Source: an uncultured Collinsella sp.
Lineage (GTDB): Bacteria > Actinomycetota > Coriobacteriia > Coriobacteriales > Coriobacteriaceae
Length of the DNA stretch: 64,000 nucleotides
Reading direction: 5' to 3'
Assembly (NCBI GenBank): GCA_900547765.1
Contig: URIA01000004.1
Location: forward strand, 3,101 to 67,100
Each line of letters starts with the position of its first letter. The first letter of the stretch is position 1. The notes below the pieces were generated by a model. It made no database searches, had not been told where the DNA came from, and saw only the letters and a program-made list of their open reading frames with translations. A program made the position numbers and the translations under genes. Positions 24,576 through 32,950 of the stretch are shown here, piece after piece.

Positions 24576-25647
24576 TGAGTATGTGATCCCGGAGCACTAC
24601 GAGGATCTCACTCCTGCTCCGCAGCTCGACCAGAAGACCCTCAACAAGATGGCTTGGCGCTCCTGCTTCCTGCAGGCCTCGTTCAACTACGAGCGTATGC
24701 AGGCCGCTGGCTGGCTCTACTCCATCATCCCCGGTCTGGAGAAGATCCACACCAACAAGAACGACCTCGCGGCTTCCATGAGCCACAACCTGGAGTTCTT
24801 CAACACCCACCCGTTCCTTGTCACCTTTGTTATGGGCATCGTGCTTTCGCTCGAGCAGAACAAGGTTGACATCCCCACGATCCGCGCCGTCCGCGTTGCC
24901 GCAATGGGCCCGCTCGGTGGTATCGGTGACGCTCTGTTCTGGCTGACGCTCGTGCCTATCACGGCCGGCATCACCTCCAACATGGCCATCAACGGCAACG
25001 CCGCTGCGCCGATCATCTTCCTGGTGATCTTCAACGCCGTCCAGTTCGCTCTGCGCTTCTGGCTCATGAACTGGTCCTACAAGCTTGGCACCAGCGCTAT
25101 TGACGCTCTGACCGCCAACATGCAGGCCTTCACGCGTGCTGCTTCCATCATGGGCGTCTTCGTCGTCGGTTGCCTGGTCGTCACCATGGGTGGCACCCAG
25201 ATCAACCTCCAGATCCCCAACGGCACCACTCGCGGCCTCTCCGCCAATACCGTGATCGTCTCCGAGAAGGAGGCCGAGAACTTCACCGGTATGGAGGGTA
25301 TCGATACCGAGACCGCTGAGGCTGGCACCATGGCCATGACCGATGAGGACGGCAACGCCCTCACCGCCACCGATGCCGACGGCAACGCTGTCGAGTGCGG
25401 CGTCACCGATCTGGGCAACGGCATGGAGTCCGTGACCTATGGCACCGTCACCGAGGATCCGGTCAACTTCTCCGTTGCCGACACCCTCAACACCATCGTC
25501 CCGAAGCTCGTCCCGCTTATGCTTACGCTGCTGCTTTACTACATGTTCGCTAAGCACAGCTGGACCCCGACCAAGGGCATTCTCCTGCTCTTCGTCCTTG
25601 GCATCCTGGGCGCTGGCCCGCTTGGTCTCTGGCCGAGCATCTGGTAA
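24565..25647 (+). CDS. PTS mannose/fructose/sorbose-family EIID
   Basis: The 360-residue protein has the EIID-Man start LNKMAWRSCFLQASFNYERMQAAGWLYSIIPGLEKI, the PLGGIGDALFWLTLVPI block and C-terminal membrane helices. Between residues 210 and 310 is a longer than usual hydrophilic insert (EKEAENFTGMEGIDTETAEAG and DADGNAVECG) not present in short EIID proteins. The ATG at 24565 overlaps EIIC, with GGAGG at 24549-24553. The operon ends at the terminator at 25714. Confidence 0.9.
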   Translation: MASNEYVIPEHYEDLTPAPQLDQKTLNKMAWRSCFLQASFNYERMQAAGWLYSIIPGLEKIHTNKNDLAASMSHNLEFFNTHPFLVTFVMGIVLSLEQNKVDIPTIRAVRVAAMGPLGGIGDALFWLTLVPITAGITSNMAINGNAAAPIIFLVIFNAVQFALRFWLMNWSYKLGTSAIDALTANMQAFTRAASIMGVFVVGCLVVTMGGTQINLQIPNGTTRGLSANTVIVSEKEAENFTGMEGIDTETAEAGTMAMTDEDGNALTATDADGNAVECGVTDLGNGMESVTYGTVTEDPVNFSVADTLNTIVPKLVPLMLTLLLYYMFAKHSWTPTKGILLLFVLGILGAGPLGLWPSIW

Positions 25648-25713
25648 GGCTCTAGCTTGAGGGGTGTGTCCCTACGCGGCTCACACCCCGACCCCTTAAG
25701 CCATGTGTATGTT

Positions 25714-25750
25714 AAAAGCCGCGTGCTCGAAAGAGCGCGCGGCTTTTGTT
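25714..25750 (+). terminator. Rho-independent terminator after the PTS operon
   Basis: A long stem AAAAGCCGCG-GCTC-gaaa-GAGC-CGCGGCTTTT, with a GAAA tetraloop, ends in TTTTGTTTT. Confidence 0.9.
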
Positions 25751-25832
25751 TTCTTGATGATTCGGGTGCAGCAGTCAGATAATGCTTAACACCCTGGGTA
25801 GTTAGCCGAATTCGAGCAAAAGGGAGGATAGG

Positions 25833-26564
25833 ATGGCGATCGGAGCGCGCAGACAGCCCCTTTACGATCAGCTGGTCGATATTCTGACCGAAAAGATTGA
25901 CCATGAATATCATGCCGGTGACATGATTCCTTCCGAGCGCGAACTTTCGGAGCGCTATGGTCTCTCGCGCACCACGGTGCGCCTGGCTCTGCAGGAGCTG
26001 GAGCGTTTAGGACTTGTGGTTCGGCAGCACGGTCGCGGTACCTTTGTGACCGACCGTTCGGCAAAAGCAACCAATCTTATGCAGTCCTACAGCTTTACCG
26101 AGCAGATGCGTGCGATGGGTCGCGATCCAGAGACCACGATTCTCGAGTTTTGCGAGATGGAGGCCGATAAGAATCTGGCCGAGCATATGGGATGCCGCAT
26201 CGGCGACCGCATCTTTAAGCTCAAGCGCCTTCGTTCTGCCGACAACATGCCCATGATGGTCGAACGCAGCTATCTACCGGTTCGTCAATTTTTGTCTTTG
26301 AAGCGACCGCTCTTAGAGCGCAAGCCGCTTTACGATGTGATTGAACAAGACTTTCAGCAAAAGATACGCGTGGCCGAAGAGGAGTTCTATGCGAGCATAG
26401 CCCGTCCCACCGACGCTCACCTCTTGGGTATCGTCGAGGGTTCGCCCGTGCTCGATTTGGTCAGAACCACGTATAACGAGTCAAACGAGGTTGTGGAGTA
26501 TACGCTCTCGGTTGCTCGTGCCGATCAGTTTAAATACAAGGTTTATCACCAGCGCAACGTTTAG
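25833..26564 (+). CDS. GntR/HutC-family regulator with UTRA domain
   Basis: The 243-residue regulator has an N-terminal winged helix (PLYDQLVDILTEKIDHEYHAGDMIPSERELSERYGLSRTTVRLALQELERLGLVVRQHGRGTFV) and a C-terminal UTRA ligand domain. HutC-subfamily members next to amino-sugar genes sense GlcNAc-6-P or GalNAc-6-P type ligands. Candidate operators (TGGTTACTACCAG) lie upstream of the PTS operon and of agaS on both sides of this gene, so it is probably the local regulator. Confidence 0.9.
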   Translation: MAIGARRQPLYDQLVDILTEKIDHEYHAGDMIPSERELSERYGLSRTTVRLALQELERLGLVVRQHGRGTFVTDRSAKATNLMQSYSFTEQMRAMGRDPETTILEFCEMEADKNLAEHMGCRIGDRIFKLKRLRSADNMPMMVERSYLPVRQFLSLKRPLLERKPLYDVIEQDFQQKIRVAEEEFYASIARPTDAHLLGIVEGSPVLDLVRTTYNESNEVVEYTLSVARADQFKYKVYHQRNV

Positions 26565-26602
26565 TGTCCCCAGTGTTGTCATGTGATGATTCTTTGCATT
26601 TA

Positions 26603-26639
26603 ACTGGTTACTACCAGATAACCAACCGAAGTGTATAAT
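26603..26639 (+). promoter_or_regulatory. agaS promoter with GntR operator
   Basis: ACTGGTTACTACCAG (26603-26617), followed by ATAACCA, overlaps the -35 zone of a TATAAT box at 26634-26639. The agaS ATG is 40 bases further on. The core is identical to that at 22312. Confidence 0.65.
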
Positions 26640-26678
26640 TGCACGTCAGAGGATTACTTCTAGAGAGAGGTATTAGAA

Positions 26679-27845
26679 ATGTTCGAGAAGAGTGTCGAGG
26701 AGCTCACCGAGCTCGGCGCCCAGATCACCACGGCCGAGATTGCACAGCAGCCCGAGCTTTGGCGTGATACGCTCAACATCTACCGCGAGAACAAGGAGGC
26801 CATCGAGGCCTTCCTGGCCGAGGCTCGCGCCATGGGCGAGGGCCGTCTGTCCGTTGTCTTCACTGGTGCCGGTACTTCTGACTACGTGGGCGATACTTGC
26901 GCTCCGTACCTGCGTCACGCTGGCAACACTGATCTCTACGACTTTAAGCCCATCGCTACGACCGACATCGTGAGCGCTCCGCGCGACTTCCTGCGCGCCG
27001 AGGATCCCACGCTCGTGGTTTCCTTCGCCCGCTCCGGCAACAGCCCCGAGAGCCTTGCCGCCGTCGCCGTTGCTAAGGAACTCGTCCACAACGTCAAGTT
27101 CCTCAACATCACCTGCGCTCCCGAGGGCAAGCTGGCCGTCGAGTCCGCCGATGACCCCAACGCGCTGACGCTGCTCATCCCGCGCGCCAACGACAAGGGC
27201 TTCGCCATGACCGGCTCTTATTCCTGCATGACCCTGCTCTCCACCCTTATTTTCGACACTGCCTCTGACGAGCAGAAGGCCGAGTGGGTCGAGACCATCG
27301 CCAAGATGGGCGAGGAGGTCATCGCTCGTGAGCCCGAGATCGCCGATTACCTGGCCGGCGACTTCAACCGCGTGACCTACTTGGGTTCTGGCTCCTTTGG
27401 TGGTCTTGCCCAGGAGAGCCAGCTCAAGATTCTCGAGCTCGCTCACGGTCTGGTCGCTACTTCCTACGACACCTCCATGGGCTATCGTCACGGACCTAAG
27501 TCCTTCGTCGACGATAAGACGCTCGTCTTCGTGTTCGTCAACAACGACGCCTACACCCGTCAGTACGACATCGACATCCTCAACGAGATCGGTGGCGACG
27601 AGATCGCTCAGCACACCATCGCCGTTCAGCAGGAAGGTGCCACCGTCTATGAGGATGAGTCCTTCACCTTTAAGGGCTACGAGGCGCTTCCCGAGGGCTA
27701 CCTTGCTCTGCCGTTCGTGATGTTTGCCCAGGCCATCAGCCTGCTCAATTCCGTGCGCGTGGGCAACACGCCCGATACGCCGAGCCCCACCGGCACGGTC
27801 AACCGCGTGGTTAAGGGCGTGACGATTCACCCCTTCACCGCTTAA
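26679..27845 (+). CDS. agaS: SIS-domain sugar isomerase/deaminase AgaS-type
   Basis: This 388-residue protein has two SIS domains: VVFTGAGTSDYVGDTCAPYL and SFARSGNSPESLAAV are the phosphosugar-binding loops, and a second domain has YLGSGSFGGLAQESQLKILELAHG and MGYRHGPKSFVDD. AgaS converts galactosamine-6-P (after NagA) to tagatose-6-P with release of ammonia. It is regulated by the GntR-type operator in its promoter and is 117 bases before nagA. Tagatose-6-P then goes to the PfkB kinase at 30894. Confidence 0.9.
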   Translation: MFEKSVEELTELGAQITTAEIAQQPELWRDTLNIYRENKEAIEAFLAEARAMGEGRLSVVFTGAGTSDYVGDTCAPYLRHAGNTDLYDFKPIATTDIVSAPRDFLRAEDPTLVVSFARSGNSPESLAAVAVAKELVHNVKFLNITCAPEGKLAVESADDPNALTLLIPRANDKGFAMTGSYSCMTLLSTLIFDTASDEQKAEWVETIAKMGEEVIAREPEIADYLAGDFNRVTYLGSGSFGGLAQESQLKILELAHGLVATSYDTSMGYRHGPKSFVDDKTLVFVFVNNDAYTRQYDIDILNEIGGDEIAQHTIAVQQEGATVYEDESFTFKGYEALPEGYLALPFVMFAQAISLLNSVRVGNTPDTPSPTGTVNRVVKGVTIHPFTA

Positions 27846-27863
27846 TCGCGTCCCCCTGTAAGG

Positions 27864-27901
27864 GCGCCCGTCCGCTCATAACGGCGGGCGGGCGCTTTTT
27901 G
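27864..27901 (+). terminator. Rho-independent terminator after agaS
   Basis: The stem GCGCCCGTCCGC / GCGGGCGGGCGC (27864-27895) is followed by TTTTTTG. Confidence 0.85.
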
Positions 27902-27962
27902 TTTTACGTGAGCTGGGTATAAGCAACATCACAGTCAACTGCTTTAGAAGCAAGGAGTGCAT

Positions 27963-29132
27963 ATGAGCACGTACGCAATTAAGGCTGACAAGTTCTTCTT
28001 GCCGGCAGGCCCGCAACTGGGCGGCTATCTTATGGTCGAGGATGGCGTCTTTGGCGCTTGGCAGGCCGACGAGCCCTCTTGCGAGATTAAGGACTACACG
28101 GGATCGTGGATCGCACCGGGTATGGTCGATACTCACATCCATGGTTTCTACAACCACTCAACTACCGATAACGATCCCGAGGGCATCGATATCAGCTCGA
28201 CCGAGCTCGCCCGTCGCGGTACCACCAGCTGGCTGCCCACGACGTTCACCGATGGCGTCGAGCAGATCAAGGACGCCTGCGCCGCCATCGCTCAGGCGGA
28301 CGAGGGCCGCGGCCCCGACTTCTGCGGTGCTCGCATTCAGGGTATCTACCTGGAGGGTCCCTTCTTTACCATGAAGCACGTGGGTGCGCAGAACCCCGCT
28401 TATCTTATCGATCCCTCCGAGGAGGTCTTCGATCAGTGGCAGGAGGCTGCGGGCGGTCGCATCGTTAAGAGCGCCATGGCCGCCGAGCGCGACGGCGCCG
28501 CTGCTTATGCGGCTGCTCTGAACGCTAAGGGTGTGGTGACCAGCATCGGTCACTCCGACGCCACCTACGATGAGTGCATCGCCGCCATCAACGCCGGTGC
28601 CAGCTGCTTTACGCATACCTATAACGGCCAGCGCGGGCTGCATCACCGTGAGCCCGGTGTCGTGGGTGCTGCCATGTCCACGCCCGAGACCTACGCCGAG
28701 ATCATCTGTGACGGCAAGCACGTGAACCCTGCCGCCATCAAGGCGCTGCTGCAGGCAAAGGGCTGGCAGCATACGGTGCTCATCACCGACTGCCTTGGCT
28801 GCGGCGGCATGCCCGAGGGCAGCTACACCAGTGGCGGCATGGACGTCATCATGAAGGACAACCTGTGCTGGCTCGCCGACGGTAAGAGCATTGCCGGCTC
28901 GGTGCTCACGCTTGCCCAGGGCGTTAAGAACATCGTCGACTGGGGCATCGCCAGCGCCGATATCGCCATTCGCATGGCAACCGAGGTTCCGGCACGCTCC
29001 GCGCACATCGAGGATAAGTGCGGCAGCATCATGCCGGGTCGCGACGCCGACTTTGTCGTGTTCGACCATGAGCTCACCCTCATCGAGACGTATGTTGGCG
29101 GCCAGAGCGTCGGCAACGCCTTCACCGAGTAA
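27963..29132 (+). CDS. nagA: N-acetylglucosamine/galactosamine-6-phosphate deacetylase
   Basis: The 389-residue amidohydrolase has MVDTHIHGFYNH near residue 58, the metal-site glutamate in YLEGPFF, SIGHSDATYDE and the His pair in FTHTYNGQRGLHHREPG. ITDCLGCGGMPEGSY holds the catalytic Asp. The start is ATG 27963, with AAGGAG at 27952-27957. In this operon it most likely deacetylates GalNAc-6-P for AgaS, although GlcNAc-6-P cannot be excluded. Its last 43 codons are duplicated as a fragment at 31873-32001. Confidence 0.92.
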   Translation: MSTYAIKADKFFLPAGPQLGGYLMVEDGVFGAWQADEPSCEIKDYTGSWIAPGMVDTHIHGFYNHSTTDNDPEGIDISSTELARRGTTSWLPTTFTDGVEQIKDACAAIAQADEGRGPDFCGARIQGIYLEGPFFTMKHVGAQNPAYLIDPSEEVFDQWQEAAGGRIVKSAMAAERDGAAAYAAALNAKGVVTSIGHSDATYDECIAAINAGASCFTHTYNGQRGLHHREPGVVGAAMSTPETYAEIICDGKHVNPAAIKALLQAKGWQHTVLITDCLGCGGMPEGSYTSGGMDVIMKDNLCWLADGKSIAGSVLTLAQGVKNIVDWGIASADIAIRMATEVPARSAHIEDKCGSIMPGRDADFVVFDHELTLIETYVGGQSVGNAFTE

Positions 29133-29146
29133 CGATAGAAAAAGAC

Positions 29147-29174
29147 GGCGGGCCCGAATCTGCTCGGACCCGCC
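29147..29174 (-). terminator. Terminator between convergent nagA and flavodoxin genes
   Basis: The stem GGCGGGCCCGA / TCGGACCCGCC is followed by TCTTTTTC on the - strand, so it best serves the flavodoxin-domain gene. Confidence 0.7.
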
Positions 29175-29207
29175 GAATGGGTTAAACGCTCAAAAGCACC
29201 TTCACAG

Positions 29208-29792
29208 TTACAGCTTGTTAGCGATTTTCTTTGCCGTGCGCTTAACGCCGGCCACAAGACCTCCCGCAGGATGCTCTTTTTCGTATGCCAGACGCTTCTC
29301 GCGTTTGGCATACTCTTCGATGATGATGTCGCCATACTCGTCTTCGATCTTGTCGAAGAAGTCGACGGCGCCCTTAATTTCCTCTGCGGTCGGGTGTCCC
29401 TTCTGGACGCCGCCCATGAGCTTGAACGGGCCCCACGTATCAAAGCCGGTGCAACCGTAGACGCCCATAAAGATAGCCTGCCTCATGCGGCAGATGCCAT
29501 CGATATCCTTGCCGTACCACTTGTTTTTGCCGCCGTAGGTCATAAGACCAAACACCTTGTCCTGCGGCTGCAGCACGTTGGTGAGTACGCGTGCCATATC
29601 CTTGTCGATCTCGGAGTAATAGATGCCCGTGGCGACACCAATCAGATGATACTCGTGCAGGTCGGGGTACTCGTTTTTACCGAGTGCCTTTACGTCGAGG
29701 GTGTCAATCTCGGGGTGCGCCTCGACGATGGCGTCCACGAGCTTTTTCGTGTTGCCGTGGTGGCGCGAGGCGTAGAGGATGATGGTTCGCAT
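29208..29792 (-). CDS. Flavodoxin-domain protein
   Basis: The 194-residue protein begins MRTIILYASRHHGNTKKLVDAI, the FMN phosphate loop of flavodoxins, with TGIYYSEIDKDMARVL and MTYGGKNKWYGKDIDGI as further FMN contacts. A C-terminal extension of about 50 mostly helical residues is basic (GVKRTAKKIANKL). It is an electron carrier or flavodoxin-fold reductase. The start at 29792 is chosen because the fold begins there. Confidence 0.85.
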   Translation of the reverse strand: MRTIILYASRHHGNTKKLVDAIVEAHPEIDTLDVKALGKNEYPDLHEYHLIGVATGIYYSEIDKDMARVLTNVLQPQDKVFGLMTYGGKNKWYGKDIDGICRMRQAIFMGVYGCTGFDTWGPFKLMGGVQKGHPTAEEIKGAVDFFDKIEDEYGDIIIEEYAKREKRLAYEKEHPAGGLVAGVKRTAKKIANKL

Positions 29793-29952
29793 AAGAAGGC
29801 CTTTCAGCTGTAATGAAGTCAATGTCAATATGGTACCCCGTTGGGTAGCTGGGATACCGGATGCATCGATGAACGTGCGGGTTTGTCCTTTAGCTAGGGC
29901 TGACGCGGGTGCTTGCGAGCAATGATAAAGCAGTTGTTCGAAAGGATGGGCA

Positions 29953-30834
29953 ATGGAATACGCTCTTTCCAACGATTCGATTTCTATTACGGTGTCCACG
30001 GCTGGCGGCTCGTTTACCTCGATCGAGGCCGACGGTCGCGAGTATCTGTGGCAGGGCGACCCTGCTGTGTGGTCCGGTCAGGCGCCGATCTGCTTCCCGA
30101 TCTGCGGAGGCCTGCGCGATGGCAATGCCATGACGTTTGCCGGGCACCATGTGAAGCTTGCCCGTCACGGGTTTGCGCGCAAACAGGAGTGGAAGCTGCT
30201 GAGCCAAAGCGAGTTCGAGCTGGCGATGTGCCTGGCTTCGGAGGATAACGCCGCGTTGCTGAGCGATTATCCGTACCCGTTTAAGCTCGTCGCCCGTTAC
30301 ACGCTTGAGGGCAATGCCGTTCACGTTTCCTATGAGGTCACCAACGAGGGTACCGAGGACATGCCGTTCTTTATCGGCGGTCATCCCGGCTTTAGGTGCC
30401 CGCTCGATGAGGGCGAGGCCTATACGGACTACGAACTGCGGTTTGAGAAGGACGAGGCCGCAGAGCTTTGCACCGCCGTCCCCTCGACCGGTTTGATCGA
30501 TGTGGACAGGCGCTCCAAGAACCCCATGGTGGGAAAGACTCTGCCGCTGTCGCACGAGCTTTTTGATTTTGCTGAGACGATCTTTGACGTGCTCGAGAGC
30601 CGCCAGGTCACGCTTTCCAAGAAGGGCGAGGACAAGGGTGTTCGCCTGAGTTTTGAGGGCTTCCCGTACCTCATTGTGTGGAGCAAGCCCGAGGGCGATT
30701 TTGTGGCAGTTGAGCCTTGGGGCGGCCTTTCGACCTGCTCTGATGAGGATGACGTACTTGAACACAAGCGCGGCTGCCTTGTCGCCAAGCCCAAGGAGAC
30801 CGTGGTCCGTTCGTTTACGATCGAGATTCTGTAA
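29953..30834 (+). CDS. Aldose 1-epimerase-fold sugar-phosphate or hexose mutarotase
   Basis: The 293-residue protein has a galactose mutarotase-like fold: GGSFTSIEADGREYLWQGDPAVW, PICFPICGGLRDG, the HGFARKQEW catalytic histidine segment and GGHPGFRCPL. Its length and motifs are those of LacX/YphB-type mutarotases rather than the 350-residue GalM at 33515. It may act on the sugars produced in this operon. It starts 160 bases from the divergent flavodoxin gene, with lacC 60 bases downstream. Confidence 0.85.
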   Translation: MEYALSNDSISITVSTAGGSFTSIEADGREYLWQGDPAVWSGQAPICFPICGGLRDGNAMTFAGHHVKLARHGFARKQEWKLLSQSEFELAMCLASEDNAALLSDYPYPFKLVARYTLEGNAVHVSYEVTNEGTEDMPFFIGGHPGFRCPLDEGEAYTDYELRFEKDEAAELCTAVPSTGLIDVDRRSKNPMVGKTLPLSHELFDFAETIFDVLESRQVTLSKKGEDKGVRLSFEGFPYLIVWSKPEGDFVAVEPWGGLSTCSDEDDVLEHKRGCLVAKPKETVVRSFTIEIL

Positions 30835-30893
30835 TTCCGTTTTGTTGACTCGTATCGCGAGGCACAGGAAGCCTGCGAGATAAGGAGCTAAAA

Positions 30894-31829
30894 ATGATCC
30901 TAACCGTTACGATGAATCCGTCCGTCGATACGCGCTATCAGCTCGATGAGCTCGTCATCGACGACGTCAACCGCGTAACGCCCGAAAAGACCGCCGGCGG
31001 CAAGGGCCTCAACGTGGCCCGTGTCCTGGGCCAGCTGGGCGACGATGTTGTTGCTACCGGTCTGCTCGGCGGCCACATGGGCGCCTACATGGCCGAGCTC
31101 ATGGATGCCAACGGCATCAAGAACGACTTTGTGCCCATCGCCGGCGAGACCCGCATTTGCCTCAATATCCTCCACGCCGGTAACCAGACCGAGCTGCTGG
31201 AGAGCGGCCCGACGATTGCCCCCGAGGAGCTCGATGCCTTCACCGCCAAGTTCACTGAGCTTGCGAGCAAGGCAGATGTCGTCACTATCTCGGGCTCGCT
31301 GCCCCGCGGCGTCGAGGCAGACTACTATGCCAAGATCACGGGCATTGCCGAGAACGCCGGCGCCAAGGTGCTGCTCGATACCTCGGGCGCCTCGCTCGAG
31401 GCTGCCCTCAAGTCCGAGGTCAAGCCCGAGCTGGTCAAGCCTAACCTGACCGAGATCAACGGTCTTTTGGGCACGAGCTTTACCACTGACGATGTGGACG
31501 AGCTCCGCGCGGCGCTTGCCTCCGACGCCCGCTTCTCCGATATCCCCTGGGTCGTCGTGTCCATGGGCGCTGCTGGCTCTGTGGGCTTCCACAACGGTCG
31601 CGCATTCCGCGCCAAGACGCCCGATATTCCCGCCGTTAACGCTACGGGCTCCGGTGACTCCACCATTGCAGGCTTCGCGCATGCCATCGCTGCCGGCGCA
31701 GACGACGAGACGGTGCTGCGTACCGCTAACACCTGCGGCAAGCTCAACGCCATGGACCCGATGACGGGTCATTTGGTCATGGACCGTTGGGACGAGGTCT
31801 ACAACGGCGTTGTCGTAACCGAGCTGTAA
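30894..31829 (+). CDS. lacC: Tagatose-6-phosphate kinase, PfkB family (copy 1)
   Basis: The 311-residue PfkB kinase has NPSVDTRYQLDELVIDDVNR, GGKGLNVARVLGQLG, SGSLPRGVEADYY, the anion hole NATGSGDSTIAGF and the catalytic Asp of GSGD. It is almost the same protein as the lacC at 50099-51034. Here it can convert AgaS-derived tagatose-6-P to tagatose-1,6-bisphosphate. 1-Phosphofructokinase is an alternative in this family. Confidence 0.85.
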   Translation: MILTVTMNPSVDTRYQLDELVIDDVNRVTPEKTAGGKGLNVARVLGQLGDDVVATGLLGGHMGAYMAELMDANGIKNDFVPIAGETRICLNILHAGNQTELLESGPTIAPEELDAFTAKFTELASKADVVTISGSLPRGVEADYYAKITGIAENAGAKVLLDTSGASLEAALKSEVKPELVKPNLTEINGLLGTSFTTDDVDELRAALASDARFSDIPWVVVSMGAAGSVGFHNGRAFRAKTPDIPAVNATGSGDSTIAGFAHAIAAGADDETVLRTANTCGKLNAMDPMTGHLVMDRWDEVYNGVVVTEL

Positions 31830-31872
31830 GAGTTTGGATTGTGCCTCGGTATTACCTGTCCGCTTGTTCGTC

Positions 31873-32001
31873 CGCGTCGACGACAAGTGCGGTAGCATTA
31901 TGCCGGGGCGCGACGCCGACTTTGTCGTGTTCAATCCCGACCTTACCCTGGTCGAGACGTATGTGGGCGGTAACAGCGTCGGTAACGCGTTTACCGAGTA
32001 G
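31873..32001 (+). pseudogene. nagA C-terminal fragment (43 codons)
   Basis: This frame reads RVDDKCGSIMPGRDADFVVF and then ends VGGNSVGNAFTE-stop, matching the NagA C-terminus (IEDKCGSIMPGRDADFVVF and VGGQSVGNAFTE-stop) over about 43 residues with only a few conservative differences. There is no start codon and the rest of nagA is missing. It starts 44 bases after lacC copy 1 and is followed by yhcH. It is a duplicated or deletion-derived remnant. Confidence 0.85.
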
Positions 32002-32033
32002 CTGCCAAAGAGACGATCCGAGAGGGGATTTAG

Positions 32034-32507
32034 ATGATTTACGGTGCACTGGGCGATATCGAGGAATACCGCGGCATGCTCAAGGGCCTCGACGTGCTGA
32101 TTGATTGGCTCGAGGAGAACGACCCGGCGGAGCTCGAGGTCGGCAGCCATCCGATTCTGGGCGACAAGGTCTTTGCGAACATCATGGCTCCCACGACGCG
32201 TCCCGAGGCCGAGGCTCACTATGAGACGCATCAGCGCTATCACGACCTGCAGATCGACGTCGAGGGTCGCGAGGCCTTTAAGGTCGCCACGGGCAGCTTG
32301 ACGCTGGTCCAGGAGTTTGACGAGAAGGACGACTACGATCTGGTCGATTCCGACGCTTCGATCGCCGGCGATCTGGCCGACGACAAGTTTGCCCTGTTCG
32401 TTGCAGGCGAGCCTCATATGCCCACGCTCGAGTTCCCGGACGATGGCGCGCAGCCGGTCAAGAAGATCTGCTTTAAGCTGCTTGCCGACGCCTACTGGGA
32501 GGAGTAG
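32034..32507 (+). CDS. YhcH/YjgK/YiaL family sugar-metabolism protein
   Basis: This 157-residue protein belongs to the DUF386 cupin family, seen in HYETHQRYHDLQIDVEG (the conserved His and Glu metal site) and DDKFALFVAGEPHMP. Members act as sugar anomerases, or as EbgC-like partners of beta-galactosidases, and often occur in sialic acid and amino-sugar operons. It follows lacC and the nagA remnant. GAGAGGGG lies before the ATG. Confidence 0.85.
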   Translation: MIYGALGDIEEYRGMLKGLDVLIDWLEENDPAELEVGSHPILGDKVFANIMAPTTRPEAEAHYETHQRYHDLQIDVEGREAFKVATGSLTLVQEFDEKDDYDLVDSDASIAGDLADDKFALFVAGEPHMPTLEFPDDGAQPVKKICFKLLADAYWEE

Positions 32508-32535
32508 CGCGCAGCTCGGCTGAGCCGTGTGTTGG

Positions 32536-32614
32536 CGTGATTCCCTTGAGGGGATCGCGCATGAGCCCCGCCAACCGTATTTTTCCTAGGGGAATCACGG
32601 TTAGCGGGGCTTTT
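32536..32614 (+). terminator. Terminator after yhcH with a competing stem
   Basis: AGCCCCGCCAACCGT (32564-32578) pairs with ACGGTTAGCGGGGCT (32597-32611), followed by TTTTG. A second perfect stem CGTGATTCCC/GGGAATCACG (32536-32545 and 32590-32599) overlaps the right arm by 3 bases. The terminator is clear; whether the overlap matters is unknown. Confidence 0.75.
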
Positions 32615-32683
32615 GTATTTGAACAGGGGAGTTGCCGACGGCGTGGCGTTTGCATTGGCGATGCGCTCAGGAAAATCGGCAAC

Positions 32684-32706
32684 AAAAAAGCCGCCCGAAG
32701 GCGGCT
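32684..32706 (-). terminator. Terminator of the tRNA-Thr transcript
   Basis: On the - strand GCCGCC-TTCG-GGCGGC is followed by TTTTTTG, directly downstream of the tRNA. Confidence 0.85.
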
Positions 32707-32717
32707 ATCTTGTGCAA

Positions 32718-32793
32718 TGGAGCCAGCGACCGGGCTCGAACCGGTGACCCCCGCTTTACGAGAGCGGTGCTCTACCAACTGAGCTACGCTGGC
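32718..32793 (-). tRNA. tRNA-Thr (anticodon CGT)
   Basis: The 76-nt cloverleaf on the - strand has a 7-bp acceptor stem GCCAGCG/CGCTGGC, D arm GCTC-AGTTGGTA-GAGC, anticodon arm CCGCT-CTCGTAA-AGCGG, T arm ACCGG-TTCGAGC-CCGGT and a genomically encoded CCA end. Anticodon CGT reads ACG (Thr). Confidence 0.95.
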
Positions 32794-32950
32794 GGCCATG
32801 TGATGACGCAACTGAGGCGTCAACGGCTGTCTATGATACGGGACATCGTAAATCCGCGCAAGTGTTCTGGCGGCTTTTCTCACTTTAAATGCACTAATAT
32901 TGGAGACGCGATATCTTGCTCCTACGGGTCTCAAGCAGAATGGGGCAGCG

